Shown here piece by piece: positions 10,811 to 19,069 of a stretch of 64,000 nt of DNA (positions are counted from its first letter, which is position 1; every line of letters begins with the position of its first letter). The notes beneath the pieces were generated by a model. The model was not told the DNA's origin. It searched no databases and saw only the letters and a list, made by a program, of their open reading frames with translations. Source of the DNA: Galeruca laticollis (lineage: Eukaryota; Arthropoda; Insecta; Coleoptera; Chrysomelidae). The translations under genes were made by a program, and so were the position numbers. The stretch lies in assembly GCA_963921935.1 (NCBI GenBank), contig OY998184.1, positions 28,859,567-28,923,566 of the forward strand, given 5' to 3'.

Positions 10811-12349
10811 ATGTTGAAGAGTATATATGTATTGATCCTAGTTTCTGCAGCCTCATGCACCGAAAATGATAATGTGTCGTACGCTAAATCATTTTTCGAG
10901 AAATATGGTTATATGAATTCAAGTCAAAATTCATTAACTGACTTTGAAGCCGTTCTTATTAATTTTCAAGAAAAATATAATCTTCCTGTAGATGGAACGC
11001 CTAATAAAGAAACTATTGATTTGATGAAGAGACCTCGATGTATAAAGGGTGATAATAATTATGTTATACATTCAAAATGGAACAAAACAGAATTACTTTG
11101 GTATTTTCCACAAGCTACCGACGCGCATTTAAAAACAGCGAAGCTTGCTTTTGATACATGGCAATCAGCATCCAATTTGAAGTTCAAAAATGTGAAAATG
11201 ACCAAAATAAAACCAGACATTACTATAACTATCACCAATAGAAAGCACTATTTTCGAAGCGACTGTCATGGAACTGATCAATGTCCATTCGATCTTGGTA
11301 ATGGTGTGTTGGGTCACTCTTATTATCCCAACCCATATAGTAAATGTATTGAAATTCATCTAGATATGAACCTAAACTGGTATTTTGGAGATGATTTCAA
11401 GGTTCCAGAAGGGATGGTTAGTTTTTTAATGGTTTTAACTCATGAAATTGGACATGCTATCGGCTTAGCGCATAGCGAAGTTAAATCGGCCATCATGTAC
11501 CCTTGGTATCAAACAGATAGAGTAGAACTGGATGAAGACGATAAAAACGCGACGATAGCTTTGTATGGGGCGCAAAGAAAATACATCGAACATTCTACAT
11601 TCACTACAGCGACGACAACTACAGTAAAATCAACGCCACGATCTGAACCCAGAAGAAGAATTATGCCTATAGAAAGAGGAGGAGGAGGAAATAAAAAGAA
11701 CCTGTGTGAAATTCGTACTCCGGACTTTATGTTTCTCGCGATGGCCCCACTTTTTCCAAACTATAGAATGTATGTGGGACACGAAAAATATTTATGGAGA
11801 CTAGATTTAAACGATATGCATATACCAAAAACCCCAGAATTAATTGTCGATTACCTACCAAAAGAACTGGCATCCTCAAACGTCTCTCATGTGTTTCAAA
11901 ACTCTGTGGGGGATTTAGTTACGTTCAGCAACAATCAATATTATGCAGCTGCATTTCCAAATTTGAATATATATGACTCTTTTCCGCTTCCCATACCCCG
12001 ATATGCCGTAATTAATGCTGTATTTCAAACCAATAGCGGACAGATGTATCTGCTGTACAATAACAATTCCTACATTGAATTTAATGCAGAAGGGCATACT
12101 ATTAATAGAGGATATTTGCATGACGTCTTTCCAGGAGTTCCCGAAGGCATAACATCTGCATTTCGATATACAGATGGATACATTTACTTTTTCTACAAAG
12201 ACATATATTACAAATACAGTGAATATATCCGTAAAGTTGTTGATGCGAAACCATTTACTTGGAGTCTATTTGGAGTACCCTGCCCTGAAGATACGCTATT
12301 GAATCAATTAAAAACTCTGTTACACAAAATTATAAATATTTATCAATAA
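10811..12349 (+). CDS. Secreted matrix metalloproteinase with hemopexin domain (left copy)
   Basis: A 512-residue intronless MMP that would cleave extracellular matrix or other secreted proteins. Residues 1-17 look like a signal peptide. The propeptide ends with a cysteine switch variant RPRCIKGD (Cys77). The catalytic domain has the zinc site HEIGHAIGLAH (211-221, Glu212) and Met-turn AIMYPWY (Met229). A Thr/Arg/Gly-rich linker leads to a four-blade hemopexin domain bounded by Cys299 and Cys491. There is no obvious furin site, membrane segment or GPI signal. Three extra Cys lie in the catalytic domain (152, 158, 179) and are shared with the right copy. A TATA-like TATAAAAT lies near 10765 and the AATAAA signal (12345-12350) overlaps the stop codon, a compact virus-like layout. 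It points inward and converges on the leftward block. Confidence 0.92.
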   Translation: MLKSIYVLILVSAASCTENDNVSYAKSFFEKYGYMNSSQNSLTDFEAVLINFQEKYNLPVDGTPNKETIDLMKRPRCIKGDNNYVIHSKWNKTELLWYFPQATDAHLKTAKLAFDTWQSASNLKFKNVKMTKIKPDITITITNRKHYFRSDCHGTDQCPFDLGNGVLGHSYYPNPYSKCIEIHLDMNLNWYFGDDFKVPEGMVSFLMVLTHEIGHAIGLAHSEVKSAIMYPWYQTDRVELDEDDKNATIALYGAQRKYIEHSTFTTATTTTVKSTPRSEPRRRIMPIERGGGGNKKNLCEIRTPDFMFLAMAPLFPNYRMYVGHEKYLWRLDLNDMHIPKTPELIVDYLPKELASSNVSHVFQNSVGDLVTFSNNQYYAAAFPNLNIYDSFPLPIPRYAVINAVFQTNSGQMYLLYNNNSYIEFNAEGHTINRGYLHDVFPGVPEGITSAFRYTDGYIYFFYKDIYYKYSEYIRKVVDAKPFTWSLFGVPCPEDTLLNQLKTLLHKIINIYQ

Positions 12350-12506
12350 AAATGTAATACTTAGTTATGAATTTTTTTTTTCATCAACATCTTGTATATT
12401 GATCGTGCTTGTGACCAATAGTAACTTTGTTTAGTAAATTCTTCAAACGACTCACGTGACGTGAGAAGGACGTGAGGAAATAAAAACAAACAATAATGTT
12501 AATTAA
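12350..12506. terminator. Convergent 3' ends of left MMP and leftward block
   Basis: The plus-strand MMP ends with AATAAA at 12345-12350. The oppositely oriented gene ends with AATAAA on the minus strand at 12516-12511, a few bases before its own stop. The 160 bases between them hold no open frame and probably contain both cleavage sites. Confidence 0.55.
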
Positions 12507-13211
12507 TCAATTTATTACAGCATCTAAATCATTTACAACTTTAGCTTTATAGAAATATATAAATTCTCTAAGTGCTACAGACAATACGCTATCACTACAA
12601 TCACATATAGTATACAATAACTCAAATTTACTTAAATGTCCATTATTTTGAGCAAAATTCCTAATAAGTTCAATCACATTTCTGTAGTATTCACCAAAAT
12701 TTAGAGATTCCAAATGGGTGAGACGAGGGGAAATGAGATGATAATGGAGTTGTAGAATTTGATGAACATCTTGTTGAGTTAAAGGGAAGCTGACGCCGTG
12801 TTTGATTACTTCCAACCATTTTACACAATCGAATATTACTTGATGAATGGTACAGCAGTCGCCACATTGTATCGTCTCCGGCTCATAATCATCGTAAAAC
12901 GCTGGAAGTGGTTCATCTATGAATGAATTATTATTTAAAATATCGATAAACGTAGCCCATTCGAAAGTGCTGAAGGAGATTTTCGTAGGTTTATTCGTTG
13001 CTGATAGAGTGATTGCGCTACTGAACGTTCTTGCGGGACTTAAACCACAACCAATTTGGAAATTCGTATGTGTAGGATACTCGATATACAACAGGTACTG
13101 ATCTTCTTTTTTAGCAGCTATTTCATACATTTCCAAAATACGATCTAATTCAGCACTATAATTATAATTTTCTGTAGCACAGCTACTAAAACCGCTATCT
13201 TGAGAACTCAT
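12507..13211 (-). CDS. Unknown Polinton protein, 234 aa
   Basis: I do not recognise this protein. The first ATG is at 13211 (MSSQDSGFSS); the longer open frame begins with a TTG and is not used here as a start. The sequence has Cys pairs (CGDCCTIHQVIFDCVKW) and a helical C-terminal half with LRHLNFGEYY-like hydrophobic spacing, and no signal peptide or membrane segment. A TATA-like GATATAAAT lies about 50 bases upstream of the start on the minus strand. As the last gene of the leftward block, distal to integrase, it could have a regulatory, nucleic-acid-binding or structural role; none is shown by sequence. Confidence 0.7.
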   Translation of the reverse strand: MSSQDSGFSSCATENYNYSAELDRILEMYEIAAKKEDQYLLYIEYPTHTNFQIGCGLSPARTFSSAITLSATNKPTKISFSTFEWATFIDILNNNSFIDEPLPAFYDDYEPETIQCGDCCTIHQVIFDCVKWLEVIKHGVSFPLTQQDVHQILQLHYHLISPRLTHLESLNFGEYYRNVIELIRNFAQNNGHLSKFELLYTICDCSDSVLSVALREFIYFYKAKVVNDLDAVIN

Positions 13212-13330
13212 ATTGACGACTAACAATCTAACCTACAGCTCACTCCAATTTATATCAACTCCTATCTATCTTTGCGGTTAATTCTCTTCGCTACAAAACC
13301 ACAGTTCTCATAACTTGAAATGAAAAGTGG

Positions 13331-14260
13331 TTACACAACAACAACATCTGTTTTTCCAATCCAACTATTATACTTTCCGTCTAATCCAAGCCATTTAACA
13401 TACATTTTGTTGCCTTTTCTTCTAAGTACCTTTTCCACCAAGTAAATGTCTGGATTTGACGTTTTCTGCAGCTCTTCCTCATAAAACCCTCCACTGATTG
13501 GTACTCCATACATGTCCTCAAGCAAATAGGTGGCAGGATTGGTTATTTTCACTTTAATGATTTTGAATAGTTCTGTCGTCCAATTGGGTGTGTATCCTTT
13601 TTCAAAGACATGTTTCGACTTGCTTATACGAACAATATCACCGACTTTGAATTTTCGTGGTCCTGCAATCTTTAGATGTTTATAGGTTTGGTTTAAAATA
13701 GCTTCTTCGTTGGATTTATTGACTTGGGAGGGCTTATACTTGGTAGTTGAATGCTCTGTATTATTGTATTCGTTTGTAATTTCTGGTAGAATATCTATCC
13801 ATTTGTAGGTACCATTTAAACTGAAATGTTTATATAGTTTTGATTTCAATGATCGTATTACTCGTTCGGCCATTGCAGCTTTTTTTGTACTAAATACGCT
13901 ATAGTGATTAATTCCATGTTTTTTCATTAATTGTTGAAACTTGTTGTTGTAAAATTCCGTTCCTTGGTCCGATTGAAGATTTTTGGGCGTTCGATCTGCG
14001 TGTGCGAGAATGTCCGAGAATGCACGAGTAAGCTCTTCGCCAGTCTTTGTCTTTAATGGTCGTGTCCACAAAAACTTTGAAAAACAATCGATAACGACTA
14101 GAATCATTTTATGGTTTTTATTTTGATGAGCGTAAGGTCGCATTTCGGCTAAATCCATTTACCATAAATCATCTATACCTTTGACAATTGTACGTCTGCG
14201 CGGATAATTTTTACGCATCGGTTTGTGGAGTTCGTTAACAAGCTGTATTTTGGACGACAT
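13331..14260 (-). pseudogene. Polinton integrase with chromodomain, in-frame stop
   Basis: A retrovirus-type (rve) integrase that would join element ends to target DNA with a 6 bp stagger. The N-terminal stretch from ATG at 14260 ends with GIDDLW and then a TAA at 14161-14159. The next codon is ATG (14158), from which 275 residues are open. The DDE residues are the Asp just after that ATG, the Asp of SDQGTEF, and the Glu of MAERV about 34 residues later. A chromodomain follows at the C-terminus (YLVEKVLRRKGNKMYVKWLG), which may guide it to chromatin. The His/Cys zinc region expected further upstream is absent or beyond frame breaks. The stop sits beside the first catalytic Asp, so activity would need read-through or restart. 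Confidence 0.85.
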
Positions 14261-14307
14261 GCTTCGTAAGCGCATACACGTTCTCAACTGATGATATCTT
14301 TTCGATA

Positions 14308-14781
14308 CTATTTGATACCTTTCTTCAAGTAATTTGTTCGTAATTCGTTTATGGATACTTCATGCTTATCGATTTTTCCTTGGAATTGTTGTTGTATATC
14401 TTTTAAAAATATTTCCCCAAAACCTTGAACAAAAGATTTGAATTCTTGTCTCATATTATCTTTGGTCACAACAATCACATCATCGACGTACTTTTTAGTT
14501 GCCATATCTCGAGCTGCGACTGGCGGATTTCTCGAAATAAATGAATTAATGTCGTTGATTTTGTTTTGAAGTACTCCAAGTTCATTATGATACACTTGCA
14601 TTTGCTCATCGACATAAAGTTTATTGACAGCATCGCTACTTGTAGTCGGCGTCTTAACATTACAGATTCTCACATTTTCAGCATCAATATTACCGTCCGG
14701 AGTGTGTGCTACTTTCGGCATATAAGGTGTAATCCGTTCATTAGCATGACGACGTCGGTGTCCGAACTTATCGACAGGCAT
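14308..14781 (-). CDS. Fibre-like trimeric protein with tail-fibre repeats
   Basis: A 157-residue protein with two copies of a motif familiar from phage tail fibres: CNVKTPTTSSDAVNKLYVDE and RNPPVAARDMATKKYVDD. These are joined and followed by heptad-patterned helices, suggesting a trimeric coiled-coil stalk. No receptor-binding head is evident, so it may be a short fibre or a capsid-associated trimer. It lies between integrase and the DUF8207 gene in the leftward block. The fold assignment rests on the repeat and is an inference; adenovirus and many adenovirus-like viruses place a fibre on the penton, which this element also encodes. Confidence 0.6.
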   Translation of the reverse strand: MPVDKFGHRRRHANERITPYMPKVAHTPDGNIDAENVRICNVKTPTTSSDAVNKLYVDEQMQVYHNELGVLQNKINDINSFISRNPPVAARDMATKKYVDDVIVVTKDNMRQEFKSFVQGFGEIFLKDIQQQFQGKIDKHEVSINELRTNYLKKGIK

Positions 14782-14807
14782 GATTGAAATGAGTAGACTT
14801 TTTTTGG

Positions 14808-15857
14808 TTATTCAATTATATTGGCTTCTTTTAGCTCATTTATGATGGCAACTATTTCGTTGTCGTTGGACGTATTACCTGCCTCTTTTGAAGCAATCAA
14901 TAATTTCAAACGTTCCACCAATTCATTTGGATCATCCCAATAAATATATTCCATAGGTTTTTCGTTGTACGTTAAGCCAAGTCCTCTTCCCTTATTAAGT
15001 GGAATTGATTTCAGGCGAGTTCTAGTTGACATGGAGCCAGATCGTTGAGTTGGAGACATATTTTGTGATCTACTCGGTACCGAGTCTGATCGCGGTATTT
15101 TAAATAATGGTTTAATTATATATTTGTATTTGTCAGTACTTGAACCTTTAAGGCGATTGAGAGTATCAAGATGGACTTGTGTATTGTTTAACAGAATTTT
15201 GTAATGTTTTAAATCTTCCTCTTCATATTGCGGATCGTTGTAAAATAACAGCTCGTACAATCCTCGAGTTCCAGGCAAGAATCCCGCCTCTTTGTTACCA
15301 TCCTGTAGCACGTTTATATTACCGTTTGTTTTATCAAAGGCAATTCGACGTTTACCCAACATCCACCCAAACATATCATCATAGATAGGACCGTAATTTT
15401 TGTCAATTTTATCATCTTTTTGAAAATAATCCTCAATGTATTTTAAACTGATGGCGGGGTATTGTTCCATATATTCTTGAAAAGCTTCATGCGAAACGTC
15501 AGGACGCATCTCCTCTGGAGATTCAGGGCGTATAATATCTCCCGCCTCATCTGTTTCAGCTACAGATTCCGATTCCAGAAAAGACGGTGCTACAAACACA
15601 TCATCTAGTTTTTCTTCTTCTTTTTTTACCTCCTCCTCCTTTTTAATTGGATTCAAATTTGAAATGGTTTTCTGCAATGTCTTTGAGGACTCTACAATTT
15701 CCTTTAGCGGTGTAGATATCGGTTTAAATAGTTTATTAAGAGACTCATCGCGCTCTGATTTGCCCAATTTTAACGCTAAATATTTCTTGCGAATTGATCT
15801 CGCCAATTCATTAACTTTCTTCTTACGCAAAGCAATTGCAACCTTATCGTCGGACAT
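14808..15857 (-). CDS. DUF8207-type Polinton protein
   Basis: The protein starts with a basic helical region (MSDDKVAIALRKKKVNELAR), then an acidic, low-complexity middle, and a conserved C-terminal half with GTRGLYELLFYNDP, YKILLNNT and a final WDDPNELVERL segment. I know this arrangement from many arthropod Polinton-encoded proteins labelled DUF8207; its job is unknown, probably a virion-associated protein. I chose ATG 15857 because a TATATAAAGG box on the minus strand at about 15905-15896 would place transcription start near 15870, downstream of the longer open frame's first codons, which begin with GTG. It lies next to the ATPase gene, with 32 bp between the two open frames. Confidence 0.75.
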   Translation of the reverse strand: MSDDKVAIALRKKKVNELARSIRKKYLALKLGKSERDESLNKLFKPISTPLKEIVESSKTLQKTISNLNPIKKEEEVKKEEEKLDDVFVAPSFLESESVAETDEAGDIIRPESPEEMRPDVSHEAFQEYMEQYPAISLKYIEDYFQKDDKIDKNYGPIYDDMFGWMLGKRRIAFDKTNGNINVLQDGNKEAGFLPGTRGLYELLFYNDPQYEEEDLKHYKILLNNTQVHLDTLNRLKGSSTDKYKYIIKPLFKIPRSDSVPSRSQNMSPTQRSGSMSTRTRLKSIPLNKGRGLGLTYNEKPMEYIYWDDPNELVERLKLLIASKEAGNTSNDNEIVAIINELKEANIIE

Positions 15858-15889
15858 GATGATGCAGACTAGTAGCATGTACACTTGAC

Positions 15890-16576
15890 TTACACCTTTA
15901 TATATTTATCGAAGCCAATACGATACCTACCGCTATTTAAAGCAAAATCCTTTACAATTACCAACGTTCCATATTTGTCGGTCGACCAACAGTCTGAGCA
16001 AATCTTTTTAAATTCTTCAAATGTCATATCTGGTGACACGTGCTCATCAAATATATGCTTTAGGTTAATTTCATCCTGCTTGAATAACACAATCATATTA
16101 CAATTGTCTCGTATGAGTTGTTTCGGTATTTTTGAGTATGTTTGACATAGGTAGGCCGCATCAATGTCTCTGTGCCTACACATTGAATAATATTCCCGAA
16201 TTTTCTGTTGACCATCGCAGGCGACATCATCGAATATGAATATCGAGTTGGATCTCGCTTCGTTTGGACTAACAATTTCCTCATTGTCTTTAAATGGAAA
16301 GTAACCGACACCTTTAACTTCTCCTAGTACTTCCTGCAGCAATTGATATTTCGGCTGAAACAATGACTTGGAATAGACGTAAACATTTTTGAATTTAGCG
16401 CCATTTGGATTGAATAAAAGTGATAACATGACGTTTGTTTTACCACACCCACTAGGACCGCAGATGATGGCCCGAAATGAATTTGGTAGTAGTTTTCCAT
16501 GTTTACCAACACTTGGTTTAGATGTAAAGTCTAGATTTTCAATGGGTAGCGTCTGTTCTTGTTGAACGATCCTCAT
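15890..16576 (-). CDS. FtsK/HerA-type genome packaging ATPase
   Basis: A 228-residue P-loop ATPase of the adenovirus IVa2/poxvirus A32-like group, expected to pump DNA into capsids. Walker A is GPSGCGKT (residues 40-47) and Walker B is SIFIFDDV (Asp116-Asp117). A following CQTYSKIPKQLIRDN segment fits the sensor and arginine-finger region of this family. Length is normal for Polintons. It is the first gene of the leftward block, and its start codon is only 70 bp from the start of the rightward block, so both share a divergent promoter region. Confidence 0.93.
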   Translation of the reverse strand: MRIVQQEQTLPIENLDFTSKPSVGKHGKLLPNSFRAIICGPSGCGKTNVMLSLLFNPNGAKFKNVYVYSKSLFQPKYQLLQEVLGEVKGVGYFPFKDNEEIVSPNEARSNSIFIFDDVACDGQQKIREYYSMCRHRDIDAAYLCQTYSKIPKQLIRDNCNMIVLFKQDEINLKHIFDEHVSPDMTFEEFKKICSDCWSTDKYGTLVIVKDFALNSGRYRIGFDKYIKV

Positions 16577-16646
16577 TTTGTGGTGAGTGCAATTAAAGTG
16601 TTTTCAATATATATGGCTATCATCACATCGTCTCAGATCAGTCTTA
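16577..16646. promoter_or_regulatory. Central divergent promoter with TATA box and TCAGT initiator
   Basis: The 70 bp between the ATPase and the PLA2 capsid gene contain TATATATGG from 16608 and the arthropod initiator TCAGT at 16638-16642. The spacing from TATA to the initiator A is 32 bp, as expected for an arthropod core promoter. The rightward ATG follows only seven bases after that A, giving a very short leader. Leftward signals must overlap this segment. Confidence 0.7.
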
Positions 16647-17461
16647 ATGTTGGTGTTTGAGGGAGAAGGTCTTTTAAATTCTCTAATCAATAAATTACCA
16701 ATTGAACTTCATTTACCCGCCTACAATTATTGTGGACGTAAGTGATCACGTGACTATAACTGTTAAATACTTATACTCTCTCTCCATTTACAGCAGGAAC
16801 AAAGTTACAAAAACGTCTGGCACGTGGTGACGTTGGTATTAATCCTTTAGACAACGCTTGTAAACAGCACGATATTGCATATTCGCAAAACAAGTCTCTT
16901 GAAGAACGTCACAAAGCCGACAAAGTGTTGGAAGATAAAGCTTGGGATCGAGTCAAAGCAAAAGACGCTACTCTGGGAGAAAAGAGTGCTGCATTACTTG
17001 TTACAGGCGGCATGAAGGTTAAACGAAAGTTGGGGATGGGATCAAACAAACGACGTTCCTTCCATCGAAATTTTGTTGCGAAAGTGGGGAAATCCATGAA
17101 AAAAGGATCATCTCTAAAACAGACTGCTATGTACGCCCTAAGAGCAGCTAAAGCACTTATTCACGAATTTGGTGGATCGAAGCAAGTTAACGTACCTCGC
17201 GTAATACCTGTACCTAAATCTGGAGGTTTTCTTCCTCTTATACCTTTATTTGCTGGACTTTCAGCTCTTGGAGCGTTATCGGGTGGAGCTGCAGGAGTTG
17301 CAAAGACTGTTATTGATGCTAATAATGCTCGAAAGAAATTGGAAGAAGACATACGTCATAATAAGGCTATGGAACATGTTGGAAATGGCCTATATCTGAA
17401 AAAGTATGCTGGAGGTCGAGGATTTGGATTGTATTTGAAAAAGCCAAAAAACTCGCGATGA
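16647..17461 (+). CDS. Phospholipase A2 minor capsid protein, two exons
   Basis: This gene is spliced. Exon 1 is 16647-16737 and exon 2 is 16794-17461; the 56 bp intron begins GTAAGT and ends TTTACAG, and splicing keeps the frame for a 252-residue product. The split falls within the calcium-binding loop of a parvovirus-VP1-like PLA2 domain. Exon 1 ends in the conserved YCG part of the loop, and exon 2 soon gives the catalytic His-Asp pair in KQHDIAY. Such domains modify endosomal membranes during virion entry. The remainder is basic (RKLGMGSNKRRSFHRNF) with a Gly/Ala/Leu-rich hydrophobic stretch before a basic tail. Its stop overlaps the protease ATG (ATGA). Confidence 0.85.
16738..16793 (+). 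other. 56 bp spliceosomal intron in PLA2 gene
   Basis: Donor GTAAGT at 16738, pyrimidine-rich tract CTCTCTCCATTTACAG ending at 16793. The length is typical for insect introns. Without removal, the reading frame of exon 1 does not join the PLA2 catalytic part. This shows the element's genes are transcribed and spliced in the nucleus. Confidence 0.8.
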
Positions 17462-17844
17462 AGCTACCGAATCGTCCACTGTACGACACCGATATTGCAC
17501 ATTATGCAAAATTATATAATATTAAACATTTTCGAGGCGTTTTCATGCGAGACACTCTACCTAAATCCGGTCCTCGACAACAAGAGTGTGCAGTGGTTAA
17601 CTTGGACTCGTCCAAAAACAGTGGAACACATTGGGTAGCATATATAAAGAAAAATAATGTCATTGATTATTTCGATTCATTTGGTAATTTGAAGCCACCC
17701 AAAGAACTTGTAAAGTATCTGGGAGGAAGGAAAGTTGAAATTTTTTATAACAACAATCAGTTACAAAACTACAATCAGTTCAATTGTGGACATTTGTGTT
17801 TGAAATTTCTACTTCAACATCCTTGGAACAATGGAGAACATTAA
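17458..17844 (+). CDS. Adenain-like cysteine protease
   Basis: A 128-residue maturation protease of the adenovirus/Polinton/ULP1 fold, expected to cleave capsid precursors. The catalytic triad is His58 (GTHWVAY), Asp73 (YFDSFG) and Cys110 (NCGHLCL); Gln residues just before the Cys block could provide the oxyanion hole. The start is ATG 17458, which overlaps the stop of the PLA2 gene as ATGA, and its end overlaps the next gene by 14 bp. This chain suggests one multicistronic mRNA read by re-initiation or leaky scanning, or alternative splicing that I cannot see. It is slightly shorter than adenovirus protease, as usual for Polintons. Confidence 0.92.
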   Translation: MKLPNRPLYDTDIAHYAKLYNIKHFRGVFMRDTLPKSGPRQQECAVVNLDSSKNSGTHWVAYIKKNNVIDYFDSFGNLKPPKELVKYLGGRKVEIFYNNNQLQNYNQFNCGHLCLKFLLQHPWNNGEH

Positions 17845-18118
17845 ATTATTAACGCAACACCAAAAACCTCTGAGAAGTTTTACTGCTGAAGAACTAAAAG
17901 ACGTTCCCATTCGATACCTGATAGAATGTGTTAGTCCGTCTGAATTGCTAGATATATGGCATAAACTTCCTAATGATTACAAAACAAGTTATGAACTACA
18001 AATTCGTCTGCCGTGCTTCGTTCACTACAACCGCCCCGATTGGACGACGCATTGGGACGGTCCTGCAAGTTCTCAAGCATCTTGTTTTCTTTGTCAACGT
18101 GCATTAAGTAAACCTTGA
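17831..18118 (+). CDS. Small unknown Polinton protein, 95 aa
   Basis: I do not recognise this protein. It overlaps the end of the protease gene by 14 bp in a different frame. It has a hydrophilic N-terminus with ELKDVPIRYLIECVSPSEL, a Trp/Pro-rich middle and a C-terminal CFLCQ Cys pair. There is no signal peptide or membrane segment. An AATAAA signal at 18137-18142, 19 bp after the stop, ends the PLA2-protease-small-protein transcription unit, because the following gene has its own TATA and initiator. Confidence 0.65.
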   Translation: MENIKLLTQHQKPLRSFTAEELKDVPIRYLIECVSPSELLDIWHKLPNDYKTSYELQIRLPCFVHYNRPDWTTHWDGPASSQASCFLCQRALSKP

Positions 18119-18164
18119 AATGTATTTTGTGTGTCAAATAAATCTTGTAAAGTATTCTATGTAT

Positions 18165-18204
18165 TATTTAAACTGCCTTCATACGTCGACTTACATCAGT
18201 CATC
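18165..18204 (+). promoter_or_regulatory. Penton gene promoter: TATA plus TCAGT
   Basis: TATTTAAA at 18165-18172 lies 33 bp upstream of the A in TCAGT (18196-18200), and the penton ATG follows at 18205. This repeats the design of the central promoter, with an almost leaderless start, and separates the penton unit from the AATAAA that ends the previous unit. Confidence 0.65.
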
Positions 18205-18927
18205 ATGTCGCAGTTGTTGAGAGTAAACAGTTCAAATCACGTATTTACCTTCCAACCGCCTACACCTATTGTACTCCATCCGGAGAAAGACTACGAATTA
18301 GCGCTGCGTTCATTCCACTCATACCATAGCATACCAAACATTGAAGATTGCAAGTTTTACTACTATGATGACAACAACAAGCTACAAAGCTTCGATTTAC
18401 CTACAGGATGTTACGAAATCGCCGATATTGAAACGTATATACTCGAGAAGTTGAGTGGCAGCAATTCACTTAGACCGGGAACTATATTTGCACTAAAACC
18501 CAACAATAATACGTTACAGTGCATGATTTTCAGTAAATATAGAATTTCGTTTGAACAACCCAACAGTCTAGGAAAGATACTAGGATTTTCAACAGAGATA
18601 CTCGAACCCAAACGATGGCACTCTTCAGATCTACCCGTCAAAATTATAAAAGTATCTAGCATACGTTTCGAATGTAACATTACCACGGGAGCCTTCGACG
18701 CAGACAGACCTGCTCATACTATTTACGAATTTATCATAAAAGTGGATCCTGGGTACGCCATTGACGAAACACCACATAATTTACTTTATTTACCTGTTAT
18801 ACCACAACGTGAAATAACCAACATTACAGTGTTGGCTGTGGACCAAGACGGTCATCCTATAAACTTTCGTGGTGAAAAGAGCACTTTGGTGTTGGAGCTT
18901 AGAGCGAGAAGCAACAGATGGGATTGA
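18205..18927 (+). CDS. Penton-like minor capsid protein
   Basis: A 240-residue single jelly-roll protein expected to form capsid vertices. The sequence follows the arthropod Polinton/adintovirus penton pattern: YELALRSFHSYHSIPNIEDC near the N-terminus, PTGCYEIADIETYIL, LKPNNNTLQCMI, GKILGFSTEIL, HSSDLPVKI, RFECNITTGAF, HTIYEFIIKVDPGY and a final DQDGHPINFRGE block. Length is normal. It precedes the hexon gene in the same direction, as in related elements. Confidence 0.88.
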   Translation: MSQLLRVNSSNHVFTFQPPTPIVLHPEKDYELALRSFHSYHSIPNIEDCKFYYYDDNNKLQSFDLPTGCYEIADIETYILEKLSGSNSLRPGTIFALKPNNNTLQCMIFSKYRISFEQPNSLGKILGFSTEILEPKRWHSSDLPVKIIKVSSIRFECNITTGAFDADRPAHTIYEFIIKVDPGYAIDETPHNLLYLPVIPQREITNITVLAVDQDGHPINFRGEKSTLVLELRARSNRWD

Positions 18928-19069
18928 TAATTAATCATATAAGACGTTCTGCTGCACATTCAACGCCATTAGTTACGCGGCATTCTTCAAAGCAGCATCA
19001 GAAGCGGCTCACATTTGCTAATACATTGTATTTGCAGTCTTTGGGTTTTTTGTTGAAAAAACAACGACA

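Noticed and set aside
13212..13226. Upstream extension of the unknown Polinton protein (MLVVN...)
   Set aside because: The extension begins with a TTG codon; ATG 13211 is the first normal start and suits the promoter position.
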